A stretch of DNA of 64,000 nt from Motacilla alba alba (GCF_015832195.1 NC_052030.1:7459439-7523438), one strand, 5' to 3'; positions 11,195 to 25,639 are shown, counted from the stretch's first letter. The notes: generated by a model not told the origin, from the letters alone. Numbers and translations are program-made.

Positions 11195-14100
11195 GAGGAA
11201 GACAAGCAAACTGAGGGGATGCAGTTCTGTCACCACCCTTTCCTCCACACAGATGTGGTGCTAGGGCCCACAGCAACCACTGAGACTGGTATTAAAACCT
11301 TTGTGCAATTTGAGTTACTGCCTTTTTGGTGGCAGAGAACAGTAAAAGAATTACTTGCTTGTAGGATGTGCAAAGAGTTTCAAGAATGGTATCATCACAA
11401 CTCGGAGTCAGGCTCTAAAGGAAGGGACACCACTGTCTTGTAACTATTTTCACCAAATCACAGAGGTAATGCAGAGTTCACCTCCTAACTGCCAAAGCAG
11501 AATGTGCTGAAGGAAGCAGAAAGCTTAGATCTCCTTCTGTAAGAAGTCCTAGTTGAAACATCCAGATAGCATCAGGGGGACAGAGCAGGAACATCTAGCT
11601 CTTGTGGCTGCAGAACTGTAACTCTCCCTAAGGTACTTCTTAAGAACCAGAAGAATTACACATCACCTTTGCCTTTTCCCACTGCAAACCATTTGTGACC
11701 TGCAAGACTTTTGTTGGTAAGTTCCAGCCCAGAAGAGCTGGCTGAGTTTCACTTTCAGCATCACCTGAAATGGAGCTGAGATTCAAAATGAAACTTTAAG
11801 GTAAAAAGCAAAACTTCTGAGTTTTGCAAAGAATGCTTTGAAATGCCTCACCTTGGCTTTGACACCTTCTTCTTGCACAGGAACCAGCGAGACTGTGTCC
11901 ACAGGAGCTCTGTGAAACTGCATGTTGAAGGAAAACCCACAAGGACCACATTCACCCCAGCCACTGACTGCAATCTTCTGATGGATGATTTACTGTCAAT
12001 CATCCCACCACAGACCGAACTGCAGCTCACTTTGCAACCCTCACCCACAGCTTGGCCTGGGGGATAAAAGCCACTCTGCTTTCCCTGGGCAAGTTCTCTC
12101 TGAGCATCCCCGTGCAGTGCAGAGCTCCTGGCTCCCTCCAGTCCCAGCCCACATCTACTCGAGGGATGCAGCCGTGGGCTGATGTTAACAGAGCGTTAAA
12201 CCTCAAATTGGAACATGGCAGGAGCAAGCCTGGGATATTTCCAGTTTCCCCTAGGAAGGCAACGCTGCCAGCTCTTTGTTTTGTAGTGAGGCATGTGATA
12301 ATTTGGCATCATCTTCTAAGTTCTGAAATTTGCTGGAACAAAAGAAATGTTGAGCTTTCATTAAGAGGAAAAAACAAAGTGTACAGTCTCAAGTCATAAA
12401 CACAGACTTGCAAATACAGCCCATGAGTGCCTGAATACAATTAAGAAGACTCTACACCAGTGCTCATTAAGTATCTCGGCTGCTGGATAGCTTATTTGTT
12501 CATTCTTATTACTTGATTGGATTTGATAACTCAAATAGTTTGCAGTAGTATTTTCTGCTGTGGTTCATCTGTTGCTAAATTCCTCTTTCACAGGCCTCCT
12601 TGACAACCCTAAGGAATTCAGGTGGTCACCCTGCAGTGACATTTTAAAACTGATGTTTTGAGATATACTAATATAGAGAATGACCAATCCCTGAAATTTC
12701 ATTTCCTGGTGCTTTTACATGACATGTTTCAGCAGTTGCAGGCAGGCATGGGCATACATTCAGTAAATCAAGTGCCAGAAAGGTTCCTCCCATATTATAG
12801 GAAAAATAGAAGCATTTCAGCTTAAAAACAAAGGAAAAAACCCAACAAAAACAAAGCCAACAATGAAGCAAAGTCTGGTTATTCCAGAGTACAGTTTCCC
12901 CTGGTACTTTGTGTTGCAATTATTGACATATCCCCAGATAGTCAAACTTATGTGGTCCAAAGTTTTGTTGTGAACTTTGTAGAACATGTTGTGCCTGAGC
13001 CAACTGGAGCAGACTTTGTGTGTTATCACGCTGACCAGGGGAACAGGGGACACACCAGATTTGCTACTAAAAGGGAAAAAAAAATCATTGAGCTACACAA
13101 ACCACAACCAAATGCAAAACCAAATTTAAGCACAGTACAAGAGGCAGGTCCGAGTTGCAACCACTCTGACATCTCAAGACTCTTTGGGTGGATGAACAGC
13201 ACAAGGAACCAAGATCAGGAGGCACCAACACCTTCCACTTCTCTGTCACTTCAGCTGCAGCTGAATACAGCTCCTGGCAGAGCCACACCTCATAACCACA
13301 GCACAAGAGAATCTCCAGGTTCACACAACAACAGCAGCAGTCTTTCTTCCTCATGCTTTTTTCACAATGTTTTAACTTTATTCTTTGGCTGGACAGGCTA
13401 AAAACACATGAGTAGAAATGGAATGCCTGGATGCACTGCTTTACTATTAATCCTGATAAGCAGAAGCAGAAATCTGAAAGCAAACACTACAAAGGGTTTT
13501 CACCACAAAAATTCAACCTCAATTTCCATTTTCTAACCGTAGTCCTAACAACTTCAGAATTTTCCTTGTTGTTCTTATGAGTTCCTCTGTTTCCTCCTTT
13601 CAAATTATATTTACACAAAAAACAAACCAATCTGAATCATTCTGGAAAACTAAGAAGCATATGCTTTCAGATGTGCAAGAGCTGCTGATTGCCTAATTTA
13701 TTAGAAGAAAAGCAGAACCAAAATACAGCCATCCTGCCATACCATATAAATCACCTTCAATAGGAACTAGACAAAAACAGCACACTGCTTTCTGTAACCC
13801 TGTTTCTGTCCCATTCATTGCATGCAGATGGGATAAGCTCAACTGCAGCTTGTTGCTAGTCTCTATTTAAAAATAACCCCACAAAATCACAAACCCCAAG
13901 AGATAATACAGTCAAAACCAGTATGAAGAACACAAACATGCTGCCACAAGCACAGCATCGATTTTTAAGGGCTGGTGCTTTACGTCCCCATTCAATGCAT
14001 TGCTGTAAAGGAACAGATTGTTACAGGAACTTTGGGGAAGCACCCAGCAGAAAGCTCCCCAGCCTGCTGTGGGACCCAGCCTTTTGTATCCTCACAGCTT

Positions 14101-14321
14101 GTGAAACCGCCCTGCTCAGAGCCTGCAGTGGGATCGGATGGCAAGAGGGGCAGCAGTACCTTGTTCTTCTTCTCTCAGCATTCACCTCCACTCCTCAGCA
14201 CGGGTCCCTTCCCCAGAAGTGCTCAGAAGAGGCTGCGTGGCTCAAAATAAGGAGGATCTAAACCAACAGCTCAAGCACTTAAACAAAAACATGAAACAAA
14301 AGAAGAGAAGGGGGGTGGAGG

Positions 14322-14334
14322 AAAAAAAAAAAAA
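14322..14334. repeat. Poly-A run (13) after a purine tract
   Basis: Follows an AAGAGAAGGGGGGTGGAGG purine stretch of about 25 bp, giving a local strand asymmetry. Confidence 0.88.
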
Positions 14335-14421
14335 GTAGTGGAATAAATCCAAGCGTAGCTCTTGCAGCTCAGAGCCCCTGGCAAGTGCCAGCAGTTTCAA
14401 AAGAGCTGTAATCTCTAAACT

Positions 14422-14490
14422 CTTATCAAGGTTTTATCGCACTCCAGTTCTTATCTAAACCAAACAATCACTAGAACAGCAGCTGATAAG
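14422..14490. promoter_or_regulatory. Cluster of four GATA motifs
   Basis: Three GATAAG cores (CTTATC at 14422-14427 and 14450-14455; GATAAG at 14485-14490) and one GATAAA (TTTATC at 14433-14438) fall within 69 bp. GATA-family zinc-finger factors bind WGATAR, and such clusters are typical of enhancers. Surrounding sequence is AT-rich with no ORF. A chance cluster remains possible. Confidence 0.4.
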
Positions 14491-15230
14491 GCATCCTGAC
14501 AAGGTAATTTCAGCAATTTAAATCCACTGCTACAGCCATCATACACGGAGAATATTTTAACACCCTTTCCAGTTTAACCTCTAATCTCTCTTCCTCTGTT
14601 CTTTCCAAACAGCAGGCCAGTTTTTCTCTCCTGCAGCCAGGCACACTTCCTGCCATGGCTGGTGTTACAGGCAGGTGCCCTTTGAGCTCTGCCCTCCGGT
14701 GCGCGCGGCCCAGCCACCAACGCCAGCTTGCTTCATCAAAAGGATCATTATTTTCCCTCTGAATTCAAGTGGCCATTTTCCCCAGCTTGACAAAGGTCCC
14801 GTTAAAAGTGGTGGCTGCATCTGTCACAAGCTGCTGTGTGGGAGAGGAGGGGGAAATCAAAGGCAGCAAACACGAGGCAGGACCAGCCCCGGCCCTGGCG
14901 TGACTGGGTGTAACACAGTAGAAATGTGCTCTTTGTAGTCCCGTGAGATTTTTACCTAGATCATCTCACCCACAAGGCAGGATTAGCCCACTGGCTCATC
15001 TTCCAAATCATTCACTGGCCAGAACACCCAGTGTCTCTTTCTACATTTCTTATATACAGACCTTTTACATCAGGCTAGACTTTGCTATATGGGACATCTG
15101 AAAACACTTACTCATGCTAGATGTAGCTGGCAAATGACATACAAAACCAAAATAAAACCAACTACCTCCACTGGACAGAAGCATCAGTCCATCTGATGCA
15201 ATGTCCTCTGGTCACTAGACACTGCCTTGA

Positions 15231-15250
15231 CACAATTCCTCACAATTCCT
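15231..15250. repeat. Tandem repeat, 2 x 10 bp
   Basis: CACAATTCCT occurs twice in direct succession, a simple local duplication. Confidence 0.85.
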
Positions 15251-16892
15251 AATTATTTCTCTCTTTATGCTGCAGCAGAGGAGAGATGTTAAACTACTGA
15301 GACATTGCTATGACTCCAATGCTAAGCAGCCTATATCACATAATGTTTATGTACACAGGACAGGGCAGAGCAGCTTCAGAACCAAAGGAGTTTACCCTGG
15401 GCTTCCCACAGCTCCCACGAGGCCGGGGAGCTGAGCTCAGCTCTTGTGCAATGGCCCTGGGCACACCCAGCACCTGCAAGTGCAGCAGAGCCACCAAAGT
15501 CACCCAAGTGACCAGAGGAGAGCTCCTGAAGGAGCTTGGGGCCAGGTCCCTGCTGTGGTGCTGTCACTGAGTGTGCCAGGGGTGTTGTCTTCATATGAAC
15601 AGAAAGGGAATGGTGCAAACTAGAGAAATTTCTCAATCCCCTCAGGTTGAGCTTCCAAAATCAGGAAAGCGAATTCAAGATTTCTTGGTATAGGCACACC
15701 AGGGGGGAAAAGAAACCAACCAGATGCTGCAAACCCCAAGAAATCCCTTTGCTAAAAATGGAAAATTCTTTTTATACTCTATTTCAAAACCCTTTTTCAA
15801 TCAAAAGTTAATGATTCAAGAGACATACCGGATGCAAACTCCTATTTTCCTCCACAAATCAGTGTCTGATGTGAAATGCAAACTAATCTGTTTACATTAC
15901 AAGACTTAAATGTGGTTAAAGAAATAAAAGAGTGTCTTCAGTTTTAATCAGAATATATCCTGAGTTCCAGAAAAACTATCCAGCACAGGTAGCAACAGAA
16001 CCCTAAATATAGCATGGTAGCCTTCATTAGCCCCAAGAGAGAGGAGTTATTTCCTTTCTCTTACATTGTGAACCAATATTTTTTTCATCCCTGAATACCT
16101 CTGACTGGGAAAGCATTGGGTCTCTTACATCAAGGAAACCCACCAGTTTGATTCACTGGGTATGAAAATCTGGGTGTGTATGAATATTGCTCTAAAGGAG
16201 GTGACATCAAGATCTGGACAGCATGAGTGTCTACCACATAGGAAGAAAGTGATCATCTGGTCATAAAATACACATCACCTTTGTGTTCCTCCTGCAAGGC
16301 TTTTTTGGGAGGTTATTTGGGCTGGATATTGTGTTCTAATGGGTTTCTTCTGTGTAATATGTGCAAGGGCTGTGTATTACCCTGGGTCCAACTGCTCTGC
16401 TCCAAGGAGAAATGAACATCACAGTTCAAGCTGTTTCTTCAGCCATCCTGAGTGCTCAGCAAGCTCACCTGTGAAAGCACAGTTATGATGCAGCCACTCA
16501 GCATTTAAAACTTCCAGCCCAACCCACCATAAACTGTCACTTCAGGCATTTATGGCAGACAGTAAACACATGCTTATCAGGGAACTGCACCCTGCAAGCT
16601 CAGCCAACAGAGCAGTATTTCTTATCAAATCAATGGCTTATCAGGGAACTTAACAAAAATAAAGGTTACGCCATACAGTCTCCTCCTTTTCACCTCTGCT
16701 CCATCAAGATGTACAGCTCCAATTAAAGCTACATTGCTCAGACTTTGTAGATCTGCTTCCTCCTTGCCTGCCCTTGAAAGCAAAAGCCTGCCTTTAAAGC
16801 AGATCATATGGGAACAGTTCCCTGCCCAGCTGTGCTGAGCTGGCCAAGCCGTGCATGGAGCCTCGGCTGTGCCCACCTGCTCGGGTCGATGG

Positions 16893-16923
16893 CCCCCGTG
16901 GCACCCGGGACTGCCCGTCCCCC
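16893..16923 (-). other. G-quadruplex motif (G-rich strand is minus)
   Basis: Four C runs on the plus strand (5, 3, 3 and 5 bases) with spacers of 6, 7 and 2 bases satisfy the G3+N1-7 pattern on the minus strand. It lies in a GC-rich, CpG-containing patch at about 16808-16990 with no credible gene. Confidence 0.5.
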
Positions 16924-17374
16924 TGGGCTGCCCCCAGGGACAGCACCAAGGTCAAGAGCCAGCAGGAATGAGCGAGAGGTGTCTGCACACCACTGCAACA
17001 CAGGGAGACCGCTGCTGCTGAGGGTGATTTGGTTAACTGAATTACCACAGGAAAGGAAACACCCCGCAAGGAAACAGAAAAGAACTCGGATTCCCTTTTA
17101 CTGAGAGCTGCCTAAACGTGTGAGGTCACACTGTAGGAACAAGGGCTCTCCTGAAGCAAGCAAAAGTGACTATATTTGTTTGACTAATTATTAAAGCTCC
17201 TTCAGAAGCTACACTTCTCCACACAAAATGAGTCCTTCCTCCTCCTGTGGTTGCTCTGTCCCAAAACACAGCCTTTACTCTCTTACTGCCAAAGTGACAA
17301 CAGAATTAACTATTCTATATTTCCCTCAACCAGAATAGGTTGGATGCAACTTATGGCCCGTAATTTAAATGAAC

Positions 17375-17417
17375 TTAATTAACGATCTTAATTAACAGCA
17401 GTTAATTAACTGCTGTT
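17375..17417. promoter_or_regulatory. Three TTAATTAA sites ending in a 24-bp perfect palindrome
   Basis: TTAATTAA occurs at 17375-17382, 17388-17395 and 17402-17409, spaced 13 and 14 bp apart, a little more than one helical turn. The third is the centre of a perfect 24-bp palindrome (17394-17417) whose half is AACAGCAGTTAA. TTAATTAA contains the TAATTA core bound by many homeodomain proteins, and GTTAATTAAC resembles an HNF1 site lacking central bases. A regulatory element is inferred from the arrangement only. Confidence 0.45.
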
Positions 17418-20400
17418 TAACAGTTGATATCATTATTACATCATCTTCCATCCATAAGTTTACAGCAGAGGCACTGGAAAGCACCCACAAAAACAGCAGC
17501 CAGATGGAGACTGAGGAGCAGGTGTCTTGAGTGGTTACTCATGCTGTTACCTGAAACAATTGTTATAAAGTGCCTTCGCACATTCACACACGAAAATTCC
17601 TAAATTGCAAAGGATCAGAAGAATTTCAGGTGCTGAGCTGCTGAGTTGCCAAGATGATCTTCACACTAACCAAAGACTTCTCTGCTTCAGGGAACAATGC
17701 TGGTGAAGTTGCTCAGCTCAAGAAAATGACCCTCTTGATTTTTTCTTATTCAAATCAGGATTTTCAGATTACAAAGCAGCAGTCAGTACTATCACAGTGA
17801 ATAATGACTTTTTAAAAATTCAATAGAAGCAGCCCAACTACTCACTCACCACTTTACACTATACAGTTCTGGTCAATCCAAGCTCCTAATCTTGACATGT
17901 GAGTGCTCCTTCTAAAAGCTCTAGCTCATCAGATATAAATTAACCTGGAAAATGGAATTACCCTGTAAAGTGCTCTGCTCTTTCCCTCTACTTTTTACAA
18001 GATCTAAGAATAAAGCACGTGGGGCCTATAATCTGTTGCTGACAACACTTGATTTTGCTGAGCTGTACAGTCTGGAACAAGAAATATTCATTTCTACCTA
18101 AGAGACAGAGGTGGATTTTAATCAGTATTATCCAAATTGCTGCAGCCTGAGCTCCTCCTTGGATGACTAGGAATGCTTTCCATCTACAAGAGCTTTCCTA
18201 TTGATTAGCTGTTGTTTGGGTTTTCTTTGTGGAAATCTAAAAAAAGCTACTCATCTGTTTTATCAATATTAGTGACAACTTCATCGTCAAGTAAAAAAAC
18301 ATTAAAGCCCTTGAATTTTTTTTTAAACTTCTTTAAACTATTACCATATAAATCTGAACTGTCTTTATGGATTACCTATGCGTGCTGTTGTTACCAAGCC
18401 AGGTTAAATTTAGTTCTAATGTAATGCACTTACTTTTCAGAGAACTCATAAACACAAACCCCCCTTGATAAGCAAGCAATAAAACCCTGTCCTTTATTGC
18501 CACCAAGGTAATTCCAACTTTAATATATCTATTATTTCAGTGCTAAGATTATTTTGCTGCAGCAAATTGAATTCTTCATGAAGGAAATAAAAGAAAATGC
18601 ATGAGAAATGTTGAAACAAAACTCAAGGTTCTGTGAGAGACTAGAGAACAGAAAATTTCAGAGAAATTGAAATTAGTACTGATATTACAAGAAAGAATAA
18701 CTCAGAATAACATTATTTCTCACAGTACTGCTGGGATAATTTGAAGAATGTCAAGACTAAGCATTTTTATACTGCACTTCATCTGAGACTACCAGAGAAG
18801 AGGCATTAAACAGTTCACTTCCACACTGCCTCAAGGACAGAGCTTGCACCAAACCAACCTGCAGCAGGCAAAATGCTGCGAGTGGAACCTGAGGTCTTCT
18901 TTCTGACTCACACTTTCTCACTGTTGCAAAATCCTTTCTTTTTTTTTTTTTTTTTTCCCCACAGCCTGGGTCTGATTTGCAAATTACTCTTTTCCTATCA
19001 TGCAAAAAAAATTGGGAATGGGTTGAAAGATCATGGATAGTCCTGAGAATTTATTCAATTTTAGCAAAGATTTAGAAGGCAAGTCAACCATCTGCTCTAT
19101 GTTAGAACAGCTGAGACTCAGAACTCTTGTTCCCCTTTGTGATCTTAACTCCACAGGCTCCAGAAATCTTTTCATTAACACCAATTTTGTATTCAGAGAA
19201 TCAGACACAACCATCATCATCCTAAACCCCTGCTCCATGCTTTGCACCACACAACAGTTTTTAATCAATACTAATATGACTCACGAACTGATAGAGGATT
19301 TGGAAATGTGGGCAGAATCTCCCATCAGAACATGAGTCTATTGCCACTGAGCAGTTCAAGCTTCCCCTTCAGGTGCAGATCTGCCACAAGCAATTAGAAG
19401 AGTTTGCACTGTATTTTCATGTTCCAGTCAGATGACTAGAATGTTTCTCAATAAAAACTGAAAAAGGACTGAAAACAGCACTGGGATCTCTAGAGTACAG
19501 CATAGTGCTGTGTACACCAACTACCACCCCAACAAAACCAAGTTGGAAAATGAGGAAAATAACAAGAAAGAAAAACCTTCTATCTTCCACCATCTCACCA
19601 AACCGAAATCAAAACATGCTGGCTGCACCCACACAACAGAGAAACTGAAGGGAAAGGCAAGACCAGAACTATTTCCTTCCTACCTCCCACCTCCAGCTGC
19701 CCCAGTTCCCCAGGTCTGTTTTCCCTGACTGCCAGGAAAGCCCACCTTGCCCAGCCACAGCCTGGCTGAAGCTCCCACAGCACCAGGGTCTGTGGTTATC
19801 TGGGCTGGCCCAACCCTGCAGGGTCCCCAAGAGCCGGGGAAAGTTTGTTCTTCACTGCAGCGAGAACAAGAAATGCTGGAAGTCACGAAGATGAGCAAAG
19901 AAAGAAAAATGTACAACTGGAGAAGTGAAAGCTGCAGTCCAGGACAGTTAGAGAGGCAGGTTAATTATTAACCCTGAAGACTTGCCATCCCCCAGATCTT
20001 TAAAAATGTTTAACTAGCAGAGCCACAGCAAGGAAAGTGCATGGTTGGGTCTTCTTTCCATTTTGCAAAGGAGGAAACTGAGGTGAGGAATGAGCTCTTA
20101 GAGCCACAGAGAAGAGCACAGCAACGGGAATAAAAATGTGTCTGGCCCCTAACCCTGCCTGCTGGACTGGAAATCCTCTGCTCTGGCTTATCCTCCTCTA
20201 AACCTTGATCAGGAAAGTGAGTATCAGTATCTTTTAAGTAACAACATTCTTACTTGTGAATTGAAAAGCACCAGCTACAAGGGACTAAATGAAAAAGTGG
20301 ACCTTTGACATTTTTGAAAGCTCAGTAAAAGGCAATAGGAAGCAAAATTGTATCGTGCACCAATAAACCATAAATTATTTTATGATATGAGAGGTTACTT

Positions 20401-23400
20401 AATCTAAAACTATAACTATTAAGCAGAGTGATAAGAGATAAGGAAGGTAAAGACTCAGGGACTTTTCAGCCTCTATCTTATCTCTTCTGGTGTATTATTA
20501 ACCAGCTTGATTCACAATATCCCAGTTACTTTGTGATCTTTCCACAGTTGAAAACTATTACCAAATGTGAAGTATCCAGAACTTTGTTCAGTTGTGCTAC
20601 TAAAACAATACAATCTTGTTTTTGATCATACATTCAAGTCACAGTAGCACCAACACAGAGAGTTGTAAACCCTGTAGTTTTGGTTTCTTCTTAAGCCTGT
20701 GTAAACTTTATTTTGATTTTACTCTGAAAAGGACAGTATGAACACTTACTACTCCTCTCCAGTCAACCACTTTTTAATCCACTTTGCAAAGATCAGAAAA
20801 CTGCTTTTAATAAATTGCTTTGACATCTCTCTAACCAATTACACAAAGTTTTCCAGCAGGCATTGATTTATGTTAGATGTCCACAAGAATACTCACATTA
20901 ATAAAGCTGATTGTGTCTCTCACCACACAAATTATTTAATGACAGAAGCACCACGATGCACATTCACCTGCACCCAAAGGAAATCAATTTACCAGCTGAA
21001 CCACCCACCTGCTGTTAAATCTTTTCTTTAGCTTGCATTGTTATTGATTTTAATTGAAAAAATCAGGATTTGTCATAGCTTGTACTGCCTGAAAACTAAA
21101 AACTCTTTAATGTGCTGTTAAAACTGCAGGTTGTCTTGTCCACAGTGGAAGAGAAGAGTATTGCTTAACTCACAAACCTGCAATCCCACTGCACCTATGA
21201 TTGTTTCAGCTGTTGTAAACCATTGTGGTGGGATAAGGCAGCTCCAAGCAGAATACTGGGGCTTGGAGAGAAAGATGTATTGTTTTATTAAATGCAATTC
21301 ATCCTCCTCCCCTCTAAATCCTCTATCTGGCCAAGATTTATTCATATAAAGAATCTCTCAACTTCAAGAGGTTAATGAGGGTAAAACATTGGTAGCTACT
21401 ACAACCTTGGGGAGGTAATTTTACAGGGACTTCAATGCAACACAAACCTACAGAGGCCAGCAGTGTGGGATCTTCTCCAGGTCACTGCTGCTCCTGCACC
21501 TCAGCAAAGGTGATGGTGACACCAGCAAACTGGTATGGCTAAAAAAAAAAAACCCAGAACATGGAAGAAAAAGACAAAACCAAAACTAAACCACTAAGAG
21601 AGAACCCAGTTGACTCTGACCCTAACCCACAGCTGTCCTGCCCAAGGCAGCAGCTGGCATTAGGGAGAAGCCAGGTGGGAAGAGGCAGCAGCTCTGCCTC
21701 GCAGCAGGACCAGCTCAGTGCCTAAACAATACCTTAACTCCAGACCTGTGTGCAATAAATGGCCCCCACACAGCATGAAGGAGAAAACTCTTTCTGGAGG
21801 TGGCTATTAGGTGGCTATTTTTGGCCAACAAAGCAAGAATGTAATTTTCTCTGCTGCCAAGAGTGCTGTGTTAAAGAAAAAGGGCAGGCAAATAAAATAC
21901 AGCCCAGTCTCTGCTCTTCTAGCACAAAGCTCTCTCCAGCCATTTCACATCTGGCAGCTACTTGGCTGATCCTCACCCATGCTGCCCAAAATTAGGTATT
22001 TCAACACACTCTTATGTTGCAAACAACATTCAAAAGCTTTTCCTTTTGTTGCAACATTGAACCAAAACAAACTTTGAAATCTCAGAAGCTGCAACAAAGC
22101 AGCTTTGTCATTCCCCCAGCCAGCTTTAATCCTCACCCTGGAGGAGCCTGATGGCAGAACCACAGACACATTCAGGGCTGGATGAGCCCTCTTTCAGGCA
22201 GTTCCTTCACACACGATGCCACCAGGAGCCTCTAACACGAGCAGATGGGGGAAGCCTCAAACACTTTATATTTCTCAAAGGAAAACAATGCTCTGGTTTT
22301 CCCCACTGAAGGCTGGATGGGGAAAAACAACCTGTGAAGGTGGTTTTCAGGCAGCATTACGCATGCAAAGGCACAAACACTTCCCACCTACAGAGCTCAC
22401 CCTTAACACCCCTGTCCTGAGCAATTCTCCCACTTATCTTCTTGCGTTTCCTTCTTGAAGTTACACCGCCTGGAATTATGCAGCTAATACAGAGAGATGG
22501 ATGCATTACATTGCCTCACTAGATTGACAACGGGTATTTTATAAAAAACATTTTAATGCAGCTGCAGAGGAGGTAGAGGAATGAGAACTGACCTGCTTAA
22601 ACACTGCTGCTGCTCCCCCAGCTACCTTCAGCTCTGCACAGCAATAACCATTACCTCCATTTCTCTCTCTCTCTCCCTTTTGGTATAAATACTAATTTAG
22701 ACCCAAGAGCCTGGTCAGATTTGAGTTGCTATTATATAACTTTTCATTTGACACACACACCCACCTCATTGAAGATGGGTTTTTCCTCTTGACAACAGCC
22801 CTAGGTGCTGTGTGTGTGGGGAATTACAGAACACCCACCTCTGCTCGGCTACAGAACCTCTGCAGCATTTCAGAAAAACAATTCTCTGTCAGACACTTCA
22901 CCCAGCTACCACCAGGAGAGCAGGGAGGCAGGAACCCTGAAAAGCTCTGTCAGCTCCCAACACTTAATGCTCTCTGACAATGCCTGCCTGGAGCAAGGGG
23001 CTGTAAGTAAGAGGCTATGAGACATTCTTCAACTCGGAAAGAAACAAGGGGAAAACAGAGCTGGAAGTGTCCCTAGGCTTTCTAAAATGTTAAAAAAATG
23101 TCTCCAGCTTGAAAGAACTGAAAGATGGAAATCTCCCAGCATCCTGCAGCAGCAGCCAGATGGTGTTTCTTCACTTATGGAGGCCCACAAGAGCCATCTG
23201 AGCTAGAGGGCAAAGACAAACAAGCTGCTGTAATCACACAACTTACCGGCACCTGGCAGATAATAAATGCTACCACTTAACAAAACTAGAGAAAATAAGC
23301 TACACTGGGCTCCAGAGCCTCAGCTAAAGGTAGCTACAGGGTGCCAGCCTGTAACAGACACTCAGGATGGTGCTCTTCTATATCTTTTCCTGTTATCTTG

Positions 23401-25639
23401 GATAAGGAAACAACTGGGAGGTCTCCTGAAAATCATCACAGTTAAGGATTCAGTCAGGAATCTTCTGCTTAAGAAATGTGACCAATTCAGGACAGGAAAT
23501 AAATATTTACCATTTCCATGAAGCCCCTAGCTGCTTTTTGAGCCCATGTGTAATGAATGCTATCCAGTATCAAAGCACATATGACATCCTGCTTTTTTTC
23601 ATCCCACAGCAACCAGGAAAAGAAGTAAAAATGTGAGTGGAGAAGGCAAAGACTGGAAATTAAGGGTCACATAGGAGCAAGCTGGACTAGCAGGAGACAG
23701 CAACAAGGTCTTAATCCAAAACAAGCAATGTCAGGATATAGGAGATTTGCTTTTCTTCTGTCCCCTCCATACCATGTACTTGCTGATACCACCTCCTCAC
23801 TGTAGTCTGGTTTCTTGTTCTCTAATTTCGGTTATGGGAACTCTTCCCTCTTTTTCTGTTTCTGCATCAATGACTAAGCCTGCATCAGAGATGACCAACC
23901 CCATGGGCCTTTCCTCTGTGATACAGGGCACCAGTGCAGCCAGAGGTTTCAGAGACAGTACCCCTGCTCTTGCACAGGTATTCCAGGATGCTGAAGCCAC
24001 ATTTAGAGACAGGAAAACACAGCAGGAGCCTGAAGGAGAGAACTTTCCTGACACACCAGTGTGGGTGTCCACTGACCCAGCAGCAGATCCTCTAAGGGTC
24101 AGGCTCAGCTTCATTCCCCCTGCTGAATGAATCAGTGGTTTCTCAGTCAGCACTGCCAAAAGCAAGCTGGAGCCAGGGAGTGCAGATGCTGGCACTCTGG
24201 GAGCTGGACTGGATCCACTGTCTCGTTCTCTAAGTCACTGCACAGCTGTCAGACAGAACAGCTATGGCCATTACTGAGCTGGGGGAAGAATGGAGCCAGA
24301 TAACCACACAAAAGTGACTGTATTTTATAATCAACTTTGAGCCATACGTTGGTATTTACTCCACAAAAGCATTCAGAGATACTCTAGTGTGAAATACAAA
24401 CTAGCAAATTTAAGATGCTTCTTTGTGAGACTCATTTTTCACTGAAGTTATTTACCTACCCAAGCACATAGACAGCAAAATGATGCTGAAACTTCACCTA
24501 ACTCCATTCTCAACAGGGAAGTAAATAACTTGAACTAAGGTTGTACTCATGCCTCGTTGATTTAGAAAGTTATTAATTTATTGATCTCTAGTTCAGCCTC
24601 TCCAAAACTAAGATTAAAACCTTAGTCCAAAGAGGGGTTCTGGGCCATGCACTGAGGTGCTGGGAACAGGAGTGGGGACATAGTCCATATTTGATTAAAA
24701 TGTGGGTTTCTTTCATTAAAACATCAGTTTATAAGCACTAAATGTTGCATGTTACCTCTATTCATCAGCCATGCCAAATCCAGAGAACACACAACACCAG
24801 CTGGAAGGCTTTATACTTTTTTATTCATGTCGATATAAAGAAATCCACAGCATCCCCTCAGTGTCTCTCACTTGTGCAGTACATTTGCTTTTCTTAGTAG
24901 AAATTGTTTACCTTGTTAGACACTGTTAGAAACAGCCCTGTGTTTTATGCTCCTGATTCAGAGGTACATTTCTTCTGGATTTCTCTGGATTTGTGTATGC
25001 TCACAACTGGCAACAACTGCAGATTACTGCAAGCATTCTCCTCATCACCACTGCTTAAACAAAGGTAGAATAAACCTAGACACCATTCCTCAAAAAACAG
25101 GCTTTCCTTTCTTTCTCCCTAGAATTCTCTACCTCCCTCCCTGTTTTAAAGGCCCACAGCTGAACGTGAGCACAGCCTCACCCTGGCCTGGGCATGGCAG
25201 CATTGGAGCTTCAAAATAAACAAACAACAATGTAAAACCCACTGTGGGAGGGTGGAAGATTGCAGGTAACTGCCAGCTAAAGAGCAATGTGCTTGTTTAT
25301 TCAAGTTCAACACAAATACAGCAGAAGCTTAGGGACAAGACAGTTGAGACAAAATGTCTCTGCACACATTTGAAAAACCTTATGAACTCTCTTTCTTTCT
25401 ATGCAATCAGACTAATTGCACTTGTGTAGAAGTCTAATTACACCTCTGCATTAGCTGCCAGTGAAGTATTTCTTGGGTTATTTCTGAGCAGCCTACAGTT
25501 AAACCAGCCTCATCCATTAACTGACACTTTGTGTGTGTAGTCTCACTGCTCCAATTATGTACCTTGAATCAGCCCCTGAAAATCCTCCTTGCTGCCAAAG
25601 ATATCCTGGTGAAAAATGAAGGACGTTGGAGGTGGCTTG
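17418..25639. other. Non-coding sequence; no gene seen
   Basis: AT-rich with the 18-T run. The 100-codon plus frame at 19033-19335 and its antisense counterpart are unrecognised and lack supporting signals. Confidence 0.6.
18939..18956. repeat. Poly-T run (18), followed by CCCCACAG
   Basis: The longest homopolymer I found. Followed by CCCCACAG it resembles a splice acceptor on the plus strand, but no exon-like sequence with a matching donor follows. Confidence 0.9.

Larger units (their letters stand above)
9201..17374. other. Non-coding sequence; no gene seen
   Basis: Mostly AT-rich; holds the (CA)9 tract, the GATA cluster and the GC patch at 16808-16990. No exon-like ORF with matching splice signals on either strand. 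Confidence 0.6.

Noticed and set aside
18939..18964. Strong acceptor-like poly-T followed by CCCCACAG
   Set aside because: No exon-like sequence or donor follows on the plus strand; a homopolymer run beside CACAG is expected by chance in this sequence.
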